Source: Shimwellia blattae DSM 4481 = NBRC 105725
Lineage (GTDB): Bacteria; Pseudomonadota; Gammaproteobacteria; Enterobacterales; Enterobacteriaceae
Length of the DNA stretch: 64,000 nt
Direction of reading: 5' to 3'
Assembly: GCF_000262305.1 (NCBI RefSeq)
Contig: NC_017910.1
Coordinates: 1,116,001-1,180,000 of the forward strand
This document shows positions 44,517 to 52,444 of this stretch, in pieces (position 1 is the first letter of the stretch; each line of letters starts with the position of its first letter). A model generated the notes under the pieces. It saw nothing but the letters and a program-made list of their open reading frames with translations, ran no database searches and was not told the DNA's origin. Made by a program: the position numbers and the translations under genes.

Positions 44517-44712
44517 AATGTTATCATCTCATTTCAAGCTATCGACGGGGTGTTGTGGTCCGCAATTTTCTGAAACTGTATTTAATAGTAGGGCAATGGC
44601 GCTGAAGGCGTAAGGGAAATTGTGTGATTTTTCATGTGGGCCGCCCGGGGGCTACTCCGGAATACTGTTCGGCGTTATTGTGGTAGTCATTTTTGATTCA
44701 GGAGCAGAGCAG

Positions 44713-45414
44713 ATGAGAACAATTGGCCTGTTAGGCGGCATGAGCTGGGAATCTACCGCCCACTATTACCAGATGCTCAACGAAGGCATCAAACAGCGCC
44801 TGGGGGGGCTGCACTCGGCAAAAATTGTGCTGCACAGTGTGGATTTCCACGAGATAGAACGTTGCCAGGCACAGGGCGAGTGGGAGAAAGCCGGGGAGAT
44901 TCTCGCCCGGGCCGCGCAGGGGCTGGAGCAGGCCGGTGCACAGGGGATGGTCCTGTGTACCAACACCATGCATAAGGTGGCCGGGCAGATTGAGTCTGCC
45001 ATCCGGGTGCCGTTTTTACATATTGCCCAGTCCACCGGCCGGGCCATTACCGCCGCCGGGATCCACAAGGTGGCGCTGCTGGGCACCCGCTACACCATGG
45101 AGCAGGACTTCTACAAAGGGCGGCTGGCCGGGGAGTTTGCCATTCACTCGCTTATCCCGGACGCCCCGGCAAGGGAGGAGATTAACCGGATTATTTTTGA
45201 CGAGCTGTGCCTTGGCAAGATTCACGCCGCCTCCCGCCAGACCATGCTGGATGCCATCGCCGTACTACAGGCCCGGGGGGCTCAGGGGGTGATTTTCGGC
45301 TGTACGGAAATTGGCATGCTGCTCAGCCAGCAGGCGTGCCCGCTGCCGGTGTTTGATACCACCGCCATTCACGCGCAGGATGCGGTGAATTTTATGCTGG
45401 CAGAAGAGGAGTAA
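44713..45414 (+). CDS. ygeA: Aspartate/glutamate racemase, YgeA type
   Basis: A 233-residue cofactor-independent amino acid racemase. The catalytic cysteine pair is C82 in VLCTNTMHK and C197 in FGCTEIG. Strong resemblance to E. coli YgeA throughout (TIGLLGGMSWEST, LHSVDFHEIE, GTRYTMEQDFY), which racemises several amino acids, homoserine best, and aspartate/glutamate weakly. The start at 44713 follows AGGAGCAGAGCAG; the same frame is open 31 codons further upstream but without family sequence. Divergent from cbpA. Confidence 0.92.
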   Translation: MRTIGLLGGMSWESTAHYYQMLNEGIKQRLGGLHSAKIVLHSVDFHEIERCQAQGEWEKAGEILARAAQGLEQAGAQGMVLCTNTMHKVAGQIESAIRVPFLHIAQSTGRAITAAGIHKVALLGTRYTMEQDFYKGRLAGEFAIHSLIPDAPAREEINRIIFDELCLGKIHAASRQTMLDAIAVLQARGAQGVIFGCTEIGMLLSQQACPLPVFDTTAIHAQDAVNFMLAEEE

Positions 45415-45419
45415 CAGAA

Positions 45420-45441
45420 ACGGGGGCCTTACGGCCCCCGT
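45420..45441. terminator. Hairpin between convergent ygeA and the YejM-like gene
   Basis: Perfect 9-bp stem ACGGGGGCC / GGCCCCCGT with a TTAC loop, between the two stop codons. There is no T-run on either strand. Confidence 0.55.
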
Positions 45442-45454
45442 GGTGACAGGCAGA

Positions 45455-47266
45455 TCAGCGCTTATTGAAGTGGCGCATCTGATCCATGGCATCGTAGATA
45501 AACTTGTAGTTCGGGGTATCCGGAATATCCTGGTTATGTTTATCCATATAGTGGCTTATCCCCACCCCGTTGACCTGGTAGATGGTATCCGGTGTTTTCA
45601 CCGCCCACATACTGTAGTTGGACATCAGCAGCCACTGGCGCGGTGTCATCGGGGTATAGAGATCTTCACCGGTGCTGTAGTCGCTCGCCGGGTTGGTGAC
45701 CCCCAGATAGTGCTTCATCAGGGTCGGAACCACATCTTCATGGCTGGTTATCTGGCGGGCGTTTTGTTCAAGCGCTGCGCGGTACTCCTGCGGTGCGCCG
45801 ACAATAATAAACGGCACCTTGACCTGGGCATCGGTAAAGTTACCGTTGTGCCCCCAGAAGCCCATTTTATTGTCGTTCATCTCCTGGGCGTGATCGCTGG
45901 TGATAATAATCAGGGTATTATCCAGCTCGCCGCGCTCTTTCAGCGTGTCAAATATCGGCTGTACCAGGCTATCAATATAGTAAACGCTGTTTTTGTAGCG
46001 GTTAAATACCGGTTGTGGATCGGTCTTATTATTGAGCGTCATATAGTCCAGATTCCCCGACGGCGTAAAGCGCGGCGGGAAGTCCGGCGGGTAGTCGATG
46101 GCGTGGGCTGAATCATAAAACAGGAACGAGAACGCCGGTTGCGCCGGATCCCGGTGTTTAAACCACTCTACCCAGTCTTTGGTCATTTGCGCGTCGCGCT
46201 GCCAGGCATTATCCCCTTTACTGGTAATGCGCAGCGGTTTCACGGTGGCAAACACGGTACGGTCAAATTCCGGGAACGATACCTTCGCAGAGGTAAAGAC
46301 CCCAATCTCATATTTTTCCTGCTGCATGGTGGTCACCAGCAGGGAAGGGATACTGCTGTGCAGGAAGGTATCCCAGTAGGTGCCGGGAATTCCGTAATAC
46401 ATGCCAAAGATCCCGGTGCGGGTGGCGTTACCGGTCGAGAAGTGATTCTGGAAACTGATACCGTTCTGCTGCTCCACAAAGCGGTAGAGATTCGGTGACA
46501 CCTCCCGGGAGAAGGTATCGAAACGCCAGGAGTCCAGCATCAGGAACATGATGTTTTTCGCTTTGCCGGTCACCGGGTTAATGACCAGCGGATGCAGCGG
46601 ATAACTGACGTTCATATCGGTTTTGCCGGTGACAACCGGGCGTTTTTTCGCGCCGTCTTTATCGATGGCGGTCATAATTTTTTTCGACGTCAGCGGGTAA
46701 TACAGCGGAATATGTTCGCGCACGCTCATAATGGGCGAATAGGCATAATAGAAGGCCACCATATACCAGCCGTTGGTGATAAGCAGCGCCACCACCGCAA
46801 ACAGCACCGCGTACACCACCCCTTTTTTGCCGGGTTTAACGTATTTACTGACCAGAAACAGCAGGCCCAGCTCAACAAAAAACACCGCGAAGAAGATAGC
46901 CGCAACCAGCAGATACGTTGCCAGGGAGAAATCCACCACCTGGCCGGAGAGCACCAGCGTCAGTACCGACTGGTTAATATGGAAGCGGTACTGCTCAAAA
47001 ACAATGGTGTCAATGTAGAGAACAATTTGCGACAGGGAAAAAAACAGGGCGAAAACGCTATTGCGAATATAGCGGTTGAGCAATAAAAACGGTAGACAGA
47101 TCAGGAACAGTAATAAATATAAAACAAAGAAATGACCGGGCAGTGCCAGGGCGGAATATAATGTCACGGCCGGGGTAACAGATAAACCCGGGACCAGAAA
47201 GTACCTGATAGAGATCAGTGCTGAAATAAGCACGTTGATAAGCGCAAAAACAAACAACTTCTTCAT
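45455..47266 (-). CDS. YejM/PbgA-like membrane protein with sulfatase-fold domain
   Basis: A 603-residue protein. Residues 1-185 carry about five membrane helices of the DUF3413 type; the periplasmic part (about 230-590) is an alkaline phosphatase/sulfatase fold, with NIMFLMLDSWRFDTF at the metal site, GNATRTGIFGMYYG around the usual nucleophile position, and ITSDHAQEMND plus GHNGNF for the second metal site. E. coli YejM (LapC/PbgA, 586 residues) has the same architecture and controls LPS synthesis through LapB. This may be yejM moved here or an extra paralogue; sequence alone does not decide. It stands alone, convergent with ygeA. Confidence 0.85.
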   Translation of the reverse strand: MKKLFVFALINVLISALISIRYFLVPGLSVTPAVTLYSALALPGHFFVLYLLLFLICLPFLLLNRYIRNSVFALFFSLSQIVLYIDTIVFEQYRFHINQSVLTLVLSGQVVDFSLATYLLVAAIFFAVFFVELGLLFLVSKYVKPGKKGVVYAVLFAVVALLITNGWYMVAFYYAYSPIMSVREHIPLYYPLTSKKIMTAIDKDGAKKRPVVTGKTDMNVSYPLHPLVINPVTGKAKNIMFLMLDSWRFDTFSREVSPNLYRFVEQQNGISFQNHFSTGNATRTGIFGMYYGIPGTYWDTFLHSSIPSLLVTTMQQEKYEIGVFTSAKVSFPEFDRTVFATVKPLRITSKGDNAWQRDAQMTKDWVEWFKHRDPAQPAFSFLFYDSAHAIDYPPDFPPRFTPSGNLDYMTLNNKTDPQPVFNRYKNSVYYIDSLVQPIFDTLKERGELDNTLIIITSDHAQEMNDNKMGFWGHNGNFTDAQVKVPFIIVGAPQEYRAALEQNARQITSHEDVVPTLMKHYLGVTNPASDYSTGEDLYTPMTPRQWLLMSNYSMWAVKTPDTIYQVNGVGISHYMDKHNQDIPDTPNYKFIYDAMDQMRHFNKR

Positions 47267-47665
47267 AAAGTAACCCGATCTTTTGATTTTTCAGTACCAC
47301 ATAGCGTCAGTTACGCACCGTTTTGCAGGCGGCGCCCCCGGTGCTGCTAATCACCGGTTGTTCCGTTCTCCGAATTTTCGACAATGTAGCACACCAGGCG
47401 CACCTCATGGAACCAACACACCCTCCGGGCGTGTGGCGCAAAAAATGTTTCGCCGGTAAATAGTGGCTATCTGGTTTTATTTTGTTCGTTTTACCCGGCA
47501 ATATTTTGCCCCGGCCCCCACCGGGGTAGCGATTGTTCTGGCCCGGGCGCAGACCTGCCGGATTAATCCCTGCCACCTGCCGGGGGGCCGCGTTGCAATT
47601 ACCGCCCCGTGGCGGTATTTAACACAGCACACTGGAACGTACTGACCTGTATTGCCGGGGGGAAT
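47267..47665. other. Divergent spacer upstream of the YejM-like gene
   Basis: About 400 GC-moderate bases between the YejM-like gene and the small membrane protein at 47666. Short frames in both strands show no family match and no ribosome sites. Likely promoters only. Confidence 0.5.
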
Positions 47666-47965
47666 ATGCCGGTTAGCCGCGTGGTTCTTGCGCCTTGTCT
47701 GCTGGCGCTGCTCTGGGGGCTGTTTGTCGCCAGCGAAATGGTGTTGTGGAGAGTAAGCGATCACTACCCGGCGCTTTTCGCCGGTGTGCGCTATGTGGAT
47801 GATATTACGCTGCTGACCCCGCAGGCGATGGCGGACATTTGTCGCCTGCCTCTGAGCCGCCCGGAGCTGCAGCAAAAACGCAGCCGGTTATTTTTACGCT
47901 GCGGCACGCCAGGTTTCGAAGGGGTATACCGGATAGAGATCTGGGCCGGGGGCGAAGAGCGTTAA
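47666..47965 (+). CDS. Unrecognised small membrane-anchored protein
   Basis: A 99-residue frame from ATG 47666, preceded by GGGGGGA. Residues about 6-27 form one hydrophobic helix (VVLAPCLLALLWGLFVASEM); the rest is polar with two cysteines (in ADICRLP and LRCGTPG) and probably faces the periplasm. Codon use resembles its neighbours. I do not recognise a family. A clear terminator follows directly, which supports a real transcription unit. An upstream in-frame start at 47609 would add 19 residues. Confidence 0.55.
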   Translation: MPVSRVVLAPCLLALLWGLFVASEMVLWRVSDHYPALFAGVRYVDDITLLTPQAMADICRLPLSRPELQQKRSRLFLRCGTPGFEGVYRIEIWAGGEER

Positions 47966-47973
47966 CCGGGCAC

Positions 47974-48000
47974 AAATTACCGCTTGCGCGGTAATTTTTT
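47974..48000. terminator. Bidirectional terminator between the 99-residue gene and uspF
   Basis: Stem AAATTACCGC / GCGGTAATTT, loop TTGC, then T's to 48000; eight bases after the upstream stop and 24 before the uspF stop. Confidence 0.9.
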
Positions 48001-48023
48001 GCGCCCGGATAAGCATGGCACGG

Positions 48024-48455
48024 TTAGCGGATAACCAGTACCGGGCACTCTGCGTGGCGGACAACGGCCGCCGCGTTGGAGCCCAGCAGGTAAGTGGTAA
48101 TATCCGGCCGGTGAGACGAAATAATCACCAGATCCGCAGGAAGGAGCCGGGCGGTCTCCAGAATGGTATCCCGGGGCGTCCCCTCCGCACAGTGCAGAAT
48201 TTTACGATCATCGGGCAGGCTGAACTGAGCCGCAATCTCGGCAAGTTTCTTCTCAGCCCGTTCTTTAAGCTCGTGGATATCCGGAATATCCACCATGCCC
48301 TGGCCCAGGGACATATAGTAAGGCAGCACCGGGACAACGGTCAGGAAATGCACTTCGGCATCGTCAATACGCGCCTGCGCTTCCACCCAGGTGATGACCT
48401 TTTGTGTTAGCTCAGTTTCTGAAACATCAATGGGCACAAGAATCTTTCTTGTCAT
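48024..48455 (-). CDS. uspF: Universal stress protein UspF
   Basis: A 143-residue single-domain UspA-fold protein (E. coli UspF 144). The ATP-binding motif is seen at the C-terminus, SSHRPDITTYLLGSN followed by AAAVVRHAECPVLVIR, and the N-terminal ILVPIDVSETELTQKVI is typical of UspF/UspG. UspF fits best by overall match; in E. coli it affects fimbriation and adhesion. It marks the left edge of the catabolic island. Confidence 0.9.
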   Translation of the reverse strand: MTRKILVPIDVSETELTQKVITWVEAQARIDDAEVHFLTVVPVLPYYMSLGQGMVDIPDIHELKERAEKKLAEIAAQFSLPDDRKILHCAEGTPRDTILETARLLPADLVIISSHRPDITTYLLGSNAAAVVRHAECPVLVIR

Positions 48456-48616
48456 ATAACCTCCTGTTGATTGCTGTTCTGATATTACGTGACTGGTTTA
48501 ATAATCATACAACCAGAATGGCTTTTTTCCTGTGAACTATGACAAAGTGTGAAAATAAGCACAGATCGTTGCCGGGCTGGCCGGGAAATAGCAGGGGCGA
48601 CAACCATAAATAAAGA

Positions 48617-48650
48617 AAACCGCAACCGGAGTGGGGGCCGGTTGCGGTTT
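48617..48650 (-). terminator. Terminator of the hydroxyquinol operon
   Basis: A 13-bp stem AAACCGCAACCGG (48617-48629) / CCGGTTGCGGTTT (48638-48650). On the minus strand transcription leaves the hairpin into TTTTC-TTTATTTAT. It starts just past the dioxygenase stop. Confidence 0.88.
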
Positions 48651-48652
48651 CA

Positions 48653-49504
48653 TCAGCAGTATGGTGACTGGGTTGTCATTACAAAATCAAAATCTGCAGT
48701 CCATAACGTATCGCCCCGGGGATTCGGCTCAAAGTGCTGAATAAGAGACGCTTTGACGCCAAATACCGCATCTGAGGTGAGATAGTTGTCTCCGGCAACG
48801 AAGGTATGAGTCACAATCCGCTGGTAGCCCGGCGCGGTCAGCATAAAATGGGTATGGGCTGGCCGCCAGGGGTGGCGCCCCAGTGCCGCCAGCATCATGC
48901 CTACCGGGCCGTCGTCCGGAATCGGGTAGGAGACAGGCCGGACTCCCCGGAAGGTATAGCGGCCATCGGCCCCGGTAATAAACCGGCCCCGGTTATTCCA
49001 GCGCGGCTGCGATTGTGGTTGCTGGACATCATAGTAACCATCCTCATTATCTGACCAGACATCCAGCATTGCCCCGGCGATGGGCTGGCCGTCCAGATCC
49101 AGCACCCTGCCACGGAACAGGCAGGATTCGCCTTTCCCGTCCAGAGAGATCGTGTCCCCCATCTGGCGCAGCGGTGCATTCGCCACATGAAACGGCCCGA
49201 AAACCGTATTTTCAGTGGCCCCCGGCGGACGCCGGTGATTAATGGCATCCACCAGCATCGATACCCCGAGCGTATCGCTGAGCAAAATAAACTCCTGGCG
49301 CTCTGGTGAGCATATCTGACCGGTGCGGGTCAGAAAGTCGATAGCCTGCTGCCACTCCGCTTCGCTGAGCTCAACCTCGCGGATAAACCCGTGTAGGTGC
49401 TCTACCAGGCTGGTCATTATCTGGCGCAGGCGAGGGGATACCGGCTCCGCCATGCGCCCGTTAACTGCCTGTGCCGATCGGGCTTCACTAAAAAAGTCGC
49501 TCAT
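48653..49504 (-). CDS. Intradiol ring-cleavage dioxygenase, probably hydroxyquinol 1,2-dioxygenase
   Basis: Non-haem Fe(III) enzyme that opens hydroxyquinol (1,2,4-trihydroxybenzene) to maleylacetate. It has 283 residues. The N-terminal dimerisation domain fills 1-100 and the catalytic domain 100-283. The four iron ligands can be placed at Y158 (DGYYDVQ), Y193 (PVSYPIPDDGP), H217 and H219 (RPAHTHF). Hydroxyquinol rather than catechol specificity is inferred from the adjoining maleylacetate reductase. The start at 49504 (MSDFFSEARS) follows CAGGAGAAG; a start six codons earlier is less likely. Last gene of a three-gene operon, 24 bases after the reductase. Confidence 0.9.
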   Translation of the reverse strand: MSDFFSEARSAQAVNGRMAEPVSPRLRQIMTSLVEHLHGFIREVELSEAEWQQAIDFLTRTGQICSPERQEFILLSDTLGVSMLVDAINHRRPPGATENTVFGPFHVANAPLRQMGDTISLDGKGESCLFRGRVLDLDGQPIAGAMLDVWSDNEDGYYDVQQPQSQPRWNNRGRFITGADGRYTFRGVRPVSYPIPDDGPVGMMLAALGRHPWRPAHTHFMLTAPGYQRIVTHTFVAGDNYLTSDAVFGVKASLIQHFEPNPRGDTLWTADFDFVMTTQSPYC

Positions 49505-49528
49505 TATCTTCTCCTGAATCACCGGGTG

Positions 49529-50584
49529 TTATGCCGGGCTGTGCCCGGACCAGGCGCGCTGTAGCAGTGCGCGGATAGCCGTCTGCTCTATCGGGCGCGG
49601 GTTCCAGTAAGGGTTGCTGACGGCAATGTCCGCAGCCTGGTCCAGATCGTCTTTACCTATGCCCAGCGCCTGTAAACTCTGGGGAGCGCCCAGTTTTCCG
49701 GCGAAGTAAAACACCCCGCAGGCCAGATCGTCACCGAAAAACGCCGCCAGCGGCTGCAGCTCCCGGGCGGCAACATGCTGGTTCCAGGCCAGAGTGTGAG
49801 GCAGCATGACGGCGTGGGTCTGGGCATGGGGCAGGTTAAAACTGCCTCCCAGGGTGTGGCACAGCTTGTGGTGTAGCGCCATGCCCACGCTGCCCAGCAC
49901 CGTACCGCACAGCCAGGCCCCGTATAGCGCCTGGCTGCGTGCCTGACTGTCTGCCGGATCACGGGCTATCACCGGCAGAGACTGGTGCAGGGCGCGGATC
50001 CCCTCTACGGCTATTAGCGAGGTGACCGGATTGCGGTCCCGGGCATATAGGCCCTCTATCGCATGAGCCATAGCATTCAGGCCACTGGTTATACTTACGG
50101 AAACCGGCAGGCTGAAGGTGAGCTCTGGATCGTAAATTACCACCTCAGGTAGCACCGAAGGGTCGCTCAGGGTGTGTTTGATACCATTGCTGGTCTGGCC
50201 CAGTACCGGGGTCACTTCGGATCCCGCGTAGGTTGTCGGGATCACAATTTGCGGGGTGTTGTTGCGCCAGGCGATAGCTTTACCAAGGCCGGTAGTCGAG
50301 CCGCCGCCAAGGGCAATCACGCAGTCAGCCTGGTACTGCTCAAAACAGGCCAGAGCCTGTTCAGTCACCTCAACCGGGGTGTGCATTACGGCCCGGGAGA
50401 AGAGCCCCGCACAGCGCTCACCAAGTTGATGGGCCAGGCGCTGTGCGTCATCCTGCTGGTCAGGCGTGGACAGCAGCAGTGCCCGCCGACAGCCGAGGGC
50501 ATCCATCTCTTCTGCGACAAACTGTAGGCTTCCGGCACCAAACCGGATTCGGGCCGGGCGTGAGGTATAGATAAAAGGGGTCAT
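49529..50584 (-). CDS. Maleylacetate reductase
   Basis: Iron-containing alcohol dehydrogenase family enzyme reducing maleylacetate to 3-oxoadipate with NAD(P)H. It has 351 residues. The nucleotide-binding GGGST is at 93-97, followed by IPTTYAGSEVTPVLGQT, and the MAR-type metal/substrate region MALHHKLCHTLGGSFNLPHA with several histidines. The start at 50584 follows GGAGATCCCA; the open frame upstream lies inside the next gene's 3' end. Middle gene of the operon, 20 bases after the hydroxylase. Together with the dioxygenase it defines the lower hydroxyquinol pathway. Confidence 0.92.
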   Translation of the reverse strand: MTPFIYTSRPARIRFGAGSLQFVAEEMDALGCRRALLLSTPDQQDDAQRLAHQLGERCAGLFSRAVMHTPVEVTEQALACFEQYQADCVIALGGGSTTGLGKAIAWRNNTPQIVIPTTYAGSEVTPVLGQTSNGIKHTLSDPSVLPEVVIYDPELTFSLPVSVSITSGLNAMAHAIEGLYARDRNPVTSLIAVEGIRALHQSLPVIARDPADSQARSQALYGAWLCGTVLGSVGMALHHKLCHTLGGSFNLPHAQTHAVMLPHTLAWNQHVAARELQPLAAFFGDDLACGVFYFAGKLGAPQSLQALGIGKDDLDQAADIAVSNPYWNPRPIEQTAIRALLQRAWSGHSPA

Positions 50585-50604
50585 TGGGATCTCCGGATCA
50601 ATAC

Positions 50605-52224
50605 TCAGTGGGTTACGGCAAGGGGGGACTGGGCGTGGGTTAAGGGCAGCTGTGCTAACCAGCACGCTATTTGTTGGCGAAAATGCCCGGCTGTGCGGGC
50701 GCTGGTAGCCACATAAAAATCCGGGCGCACCACCAGATAGCGGGTCTCGCTGGCGGCAAGCCAGGCACCGTAAACGCCGTCGCTATCTTCAATGTCGCAC
50801 TCGCTTCCCGGGGGGCCCAGCACCACAAAGTGCGCGTTGAGCCGCGCCAGTGCAGTTAGCTGATGCTCCGCCAGCGCCTGGCGCGGGCAGACGCCGTAAC
50901 CGATAACCATCCAACCGCGTCCGGCGATCTCATCAAAACGATCTTCGCGATCATCACGCCGGACTCTCCCCTGGTGGGCGATTTCGCCAGCGTGGGGGGC
51001 GTCGCTACACCAGGCTCCAGGGCCGAGTGCGGCCTGATCGGTCGGGAGCGGAGTGCCGCCCGTGGCGCGCAGTTCCGCCTGCATTTGCTGGTCCCGCAGG
51101 GTGGCCTGCTGCGGATCGGTAATGCAGATAATCCGCCCAAGGTACATGGAGAACTCAATATAGTGGCGAGCGTGTTCCCGGCGCTCGCTGGTATAGCTGT
51201 CGAGGATGCGCTCGTCCATTACGCCGCGCAGTATCGCATCCAGCCGCCAGCTCAGCGCCGCGGCGTCACGCAGCCCGGCGCACATCCCTTCCCCGGCAAA
51301 GGGCGGCATCAGGTGGGCGGCATCACCGGCAATCATGCCCCGCCCGCGCCGCCAGTTATCAGCCAGACAAGCCTGGAAGCGGTATACGGCGCTGCGCTCA
51401 AGGGTGGCATTCTGCGCAGTCACATTCCACGGCCGGAGCAGTTGCCAGGCGTTATCCTCCCGGGCTAACTCCTCCCGGGATTCACCAGGCAGGGCCATAA
51501 ACTCCCAGCGCAGGCGGCCCGGTCCGCCGGGAACAATAGTGGTTGGTCTTTGGGGATCGCAAAGCTGCCAGTGGATCGGATCCATCTGGCGCGGCTGGTG
51601 CGGCTTCATATCGAGGATCAGCCAGTCATAGAAAAACCCCTGATCGACCAGGGGCAGATCCAGCGCCTGGCGCACAAAGCTGTTTGCACCATCGGCCCCC
51701 ACCACATACCGGGCGCGGACAGATTCGGTGGCGGCGTTTGCTGCGGCCTGCCCGCTAAGCAGGATACCGTTCTCATCCTGGTGCAGGGTATGGGCCTCCC
51801 AGCCGCGAATCAGCCGGATGTTCTCCATACCTGTTGCGAGCCCGAGCAGCCGCTTTTCCAGATCCGGCTGATAGAACCAGTAGCGCACCCGCCAGCCGGA
51901 TGCGGAGGTACTCTGCCAGTCAACAATTTGCAGATCCTCCCCGGCAGCATTGCGCCAGTAGTAGAGCGCGTCATGATGATCGATAGCGGGATCGTTATCC
52001 GCATCGATCCCGAGGACGGAGAGGATCCGGGCAATCTCGTGATCAAAGGTTACGGCTCTGGGGCGACTGTAAGGCTGAGGCCAGCGCTCAACAAGGGTGA
52101 CCTGATGCCCCTGACGGGCCAGCAGAATAGCCAGCAGGGTTCCTGTTGGCCCGGCACCGACAATCGCTACATCGGCATCAAAGCGTGCGCCGGGCGCGCA
52201 ACGTTGCGTCGTCATGTTGTTCAT
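50605..52224 (-). CDS. MhpA-family FAD-dependent aromatic hydroxylase
   Basis: Class A flavin monooxygenase of 539 residues. The FAD-binding GAGPTG is at residues 23-28, the DG motif in VGADGANSFVRQ, and the second FAD motif in GDAAHLMPPFAGEGM; a thioredoxin-like C-terminal domain (about 440-530) is typical of MhpA/phenol hydroxylase types. It resembles E. coli MhpA across its length. From operon context it should hydroxylate a phenol such as resorcinol to hydroxyquinol; the substrate is inference. First gene of the operon, with a ribosome site AGGAGAAAATA and a sigma54 promoter upstream. Confidence 0.88.
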   Translation of the reverse strand: MNNMTTQRCAPGARFDADVAIVGAGPTGTLLAILLARQGHQVTLVERWPQPYSRPRAVTFDHEIARILSVLGIDADNDPAIDHHDALYYWRNAAGEDLQIVDWQSTSASGWRVRYWFYQPDLEKRLLGLATGMENIRLIRGWEAHTLHQDENGILLSGQAAANAATESVRARYVVGADGANSFVRQALDLPLVDQGFFYDWLILDMKPHQPRQMDPIHWQLCDPQRPTTIVPGGPGRLRWEFMALPGESREELAREDNAWQLLRPWNVTAQNATLERSAVYRFQACLADNWRRGRGMIAGDAAHLMPPFAGEGMCAGLRDAAALSWRLDAILRGVMDERILDSYTSERREHARHYIEFSMYLGRIICITDPQQATLRDQQMQAELRATGGTPLPTDQAALGPGAWCSDAPHAGEIAHQGRVRRDDREDRFDEIAGRGWMVIGYGVCPRQALAEHQLTALARLNAHFVVLGPPGSECDIEDSDGVYGAWLAASETRYLVVRPDFYVATSARTAGHFRQQIACWLAQLPLTHAQSPLAVTH

Positions 52225-52263
52225 TATTTTCTCCTGGCCTGATGGCCATCTTTTTATGTGTAG

Positions 52264-52286
52264 GGTGGGCAGTCTGAGTGCCCACC
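52264..52286. repeat. Inverted repeat just downstream of the sigma54 promoter
   Basis: GGTGGGCA (52264-52271) and TGCCCACC (52279-52286) form an 8-bp perfect stem with a 7-base spacer, 7 bases beyond the -12 element, so at or near the transcription start of the catabolic operon. It could be an operator or a 5' mRNA hairpin. Confidence 0.6.
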
Positions 52287-52292
52287 AGGACT

Positions 52293-52309
52293 AAGCAAGC
52301 GCTGTGCCA
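52293..52309 (-). promoter_or_regulatory. Sigma54 promoter of the hydroxyquinol operon
   Basis: On the minus strand: TGGCAC-AGCGC-TTGCTT, the -24/-12 consensus with its invariant GG and GC at correct spacing. The -12 element is 69 bases upstream of the hydroxylase start. It pairs with the divergent sigma54 activator. Confidence 0.9.
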
Positions 52310-52444
52310 GAGTGGCGATTATTATTTTTTATTTAAAAAACAATGAATTAAATTTTCAGTACGGGGTGCTTGTGAAGTAAATGTTGCTGATGATTAACAT
52401 ATTTGTTATCCATTGCCGATGGATGCACAACGATGTGAGGTCAT

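Noticed and set aside
47477..47875. 132-codon minus-strand frame opposite the 99-residue gene
   Set aside because: Arg/Gln/His-rich antisense-type composition and no ribosome site; the plus frame has a helix, ribosome site and terminator.
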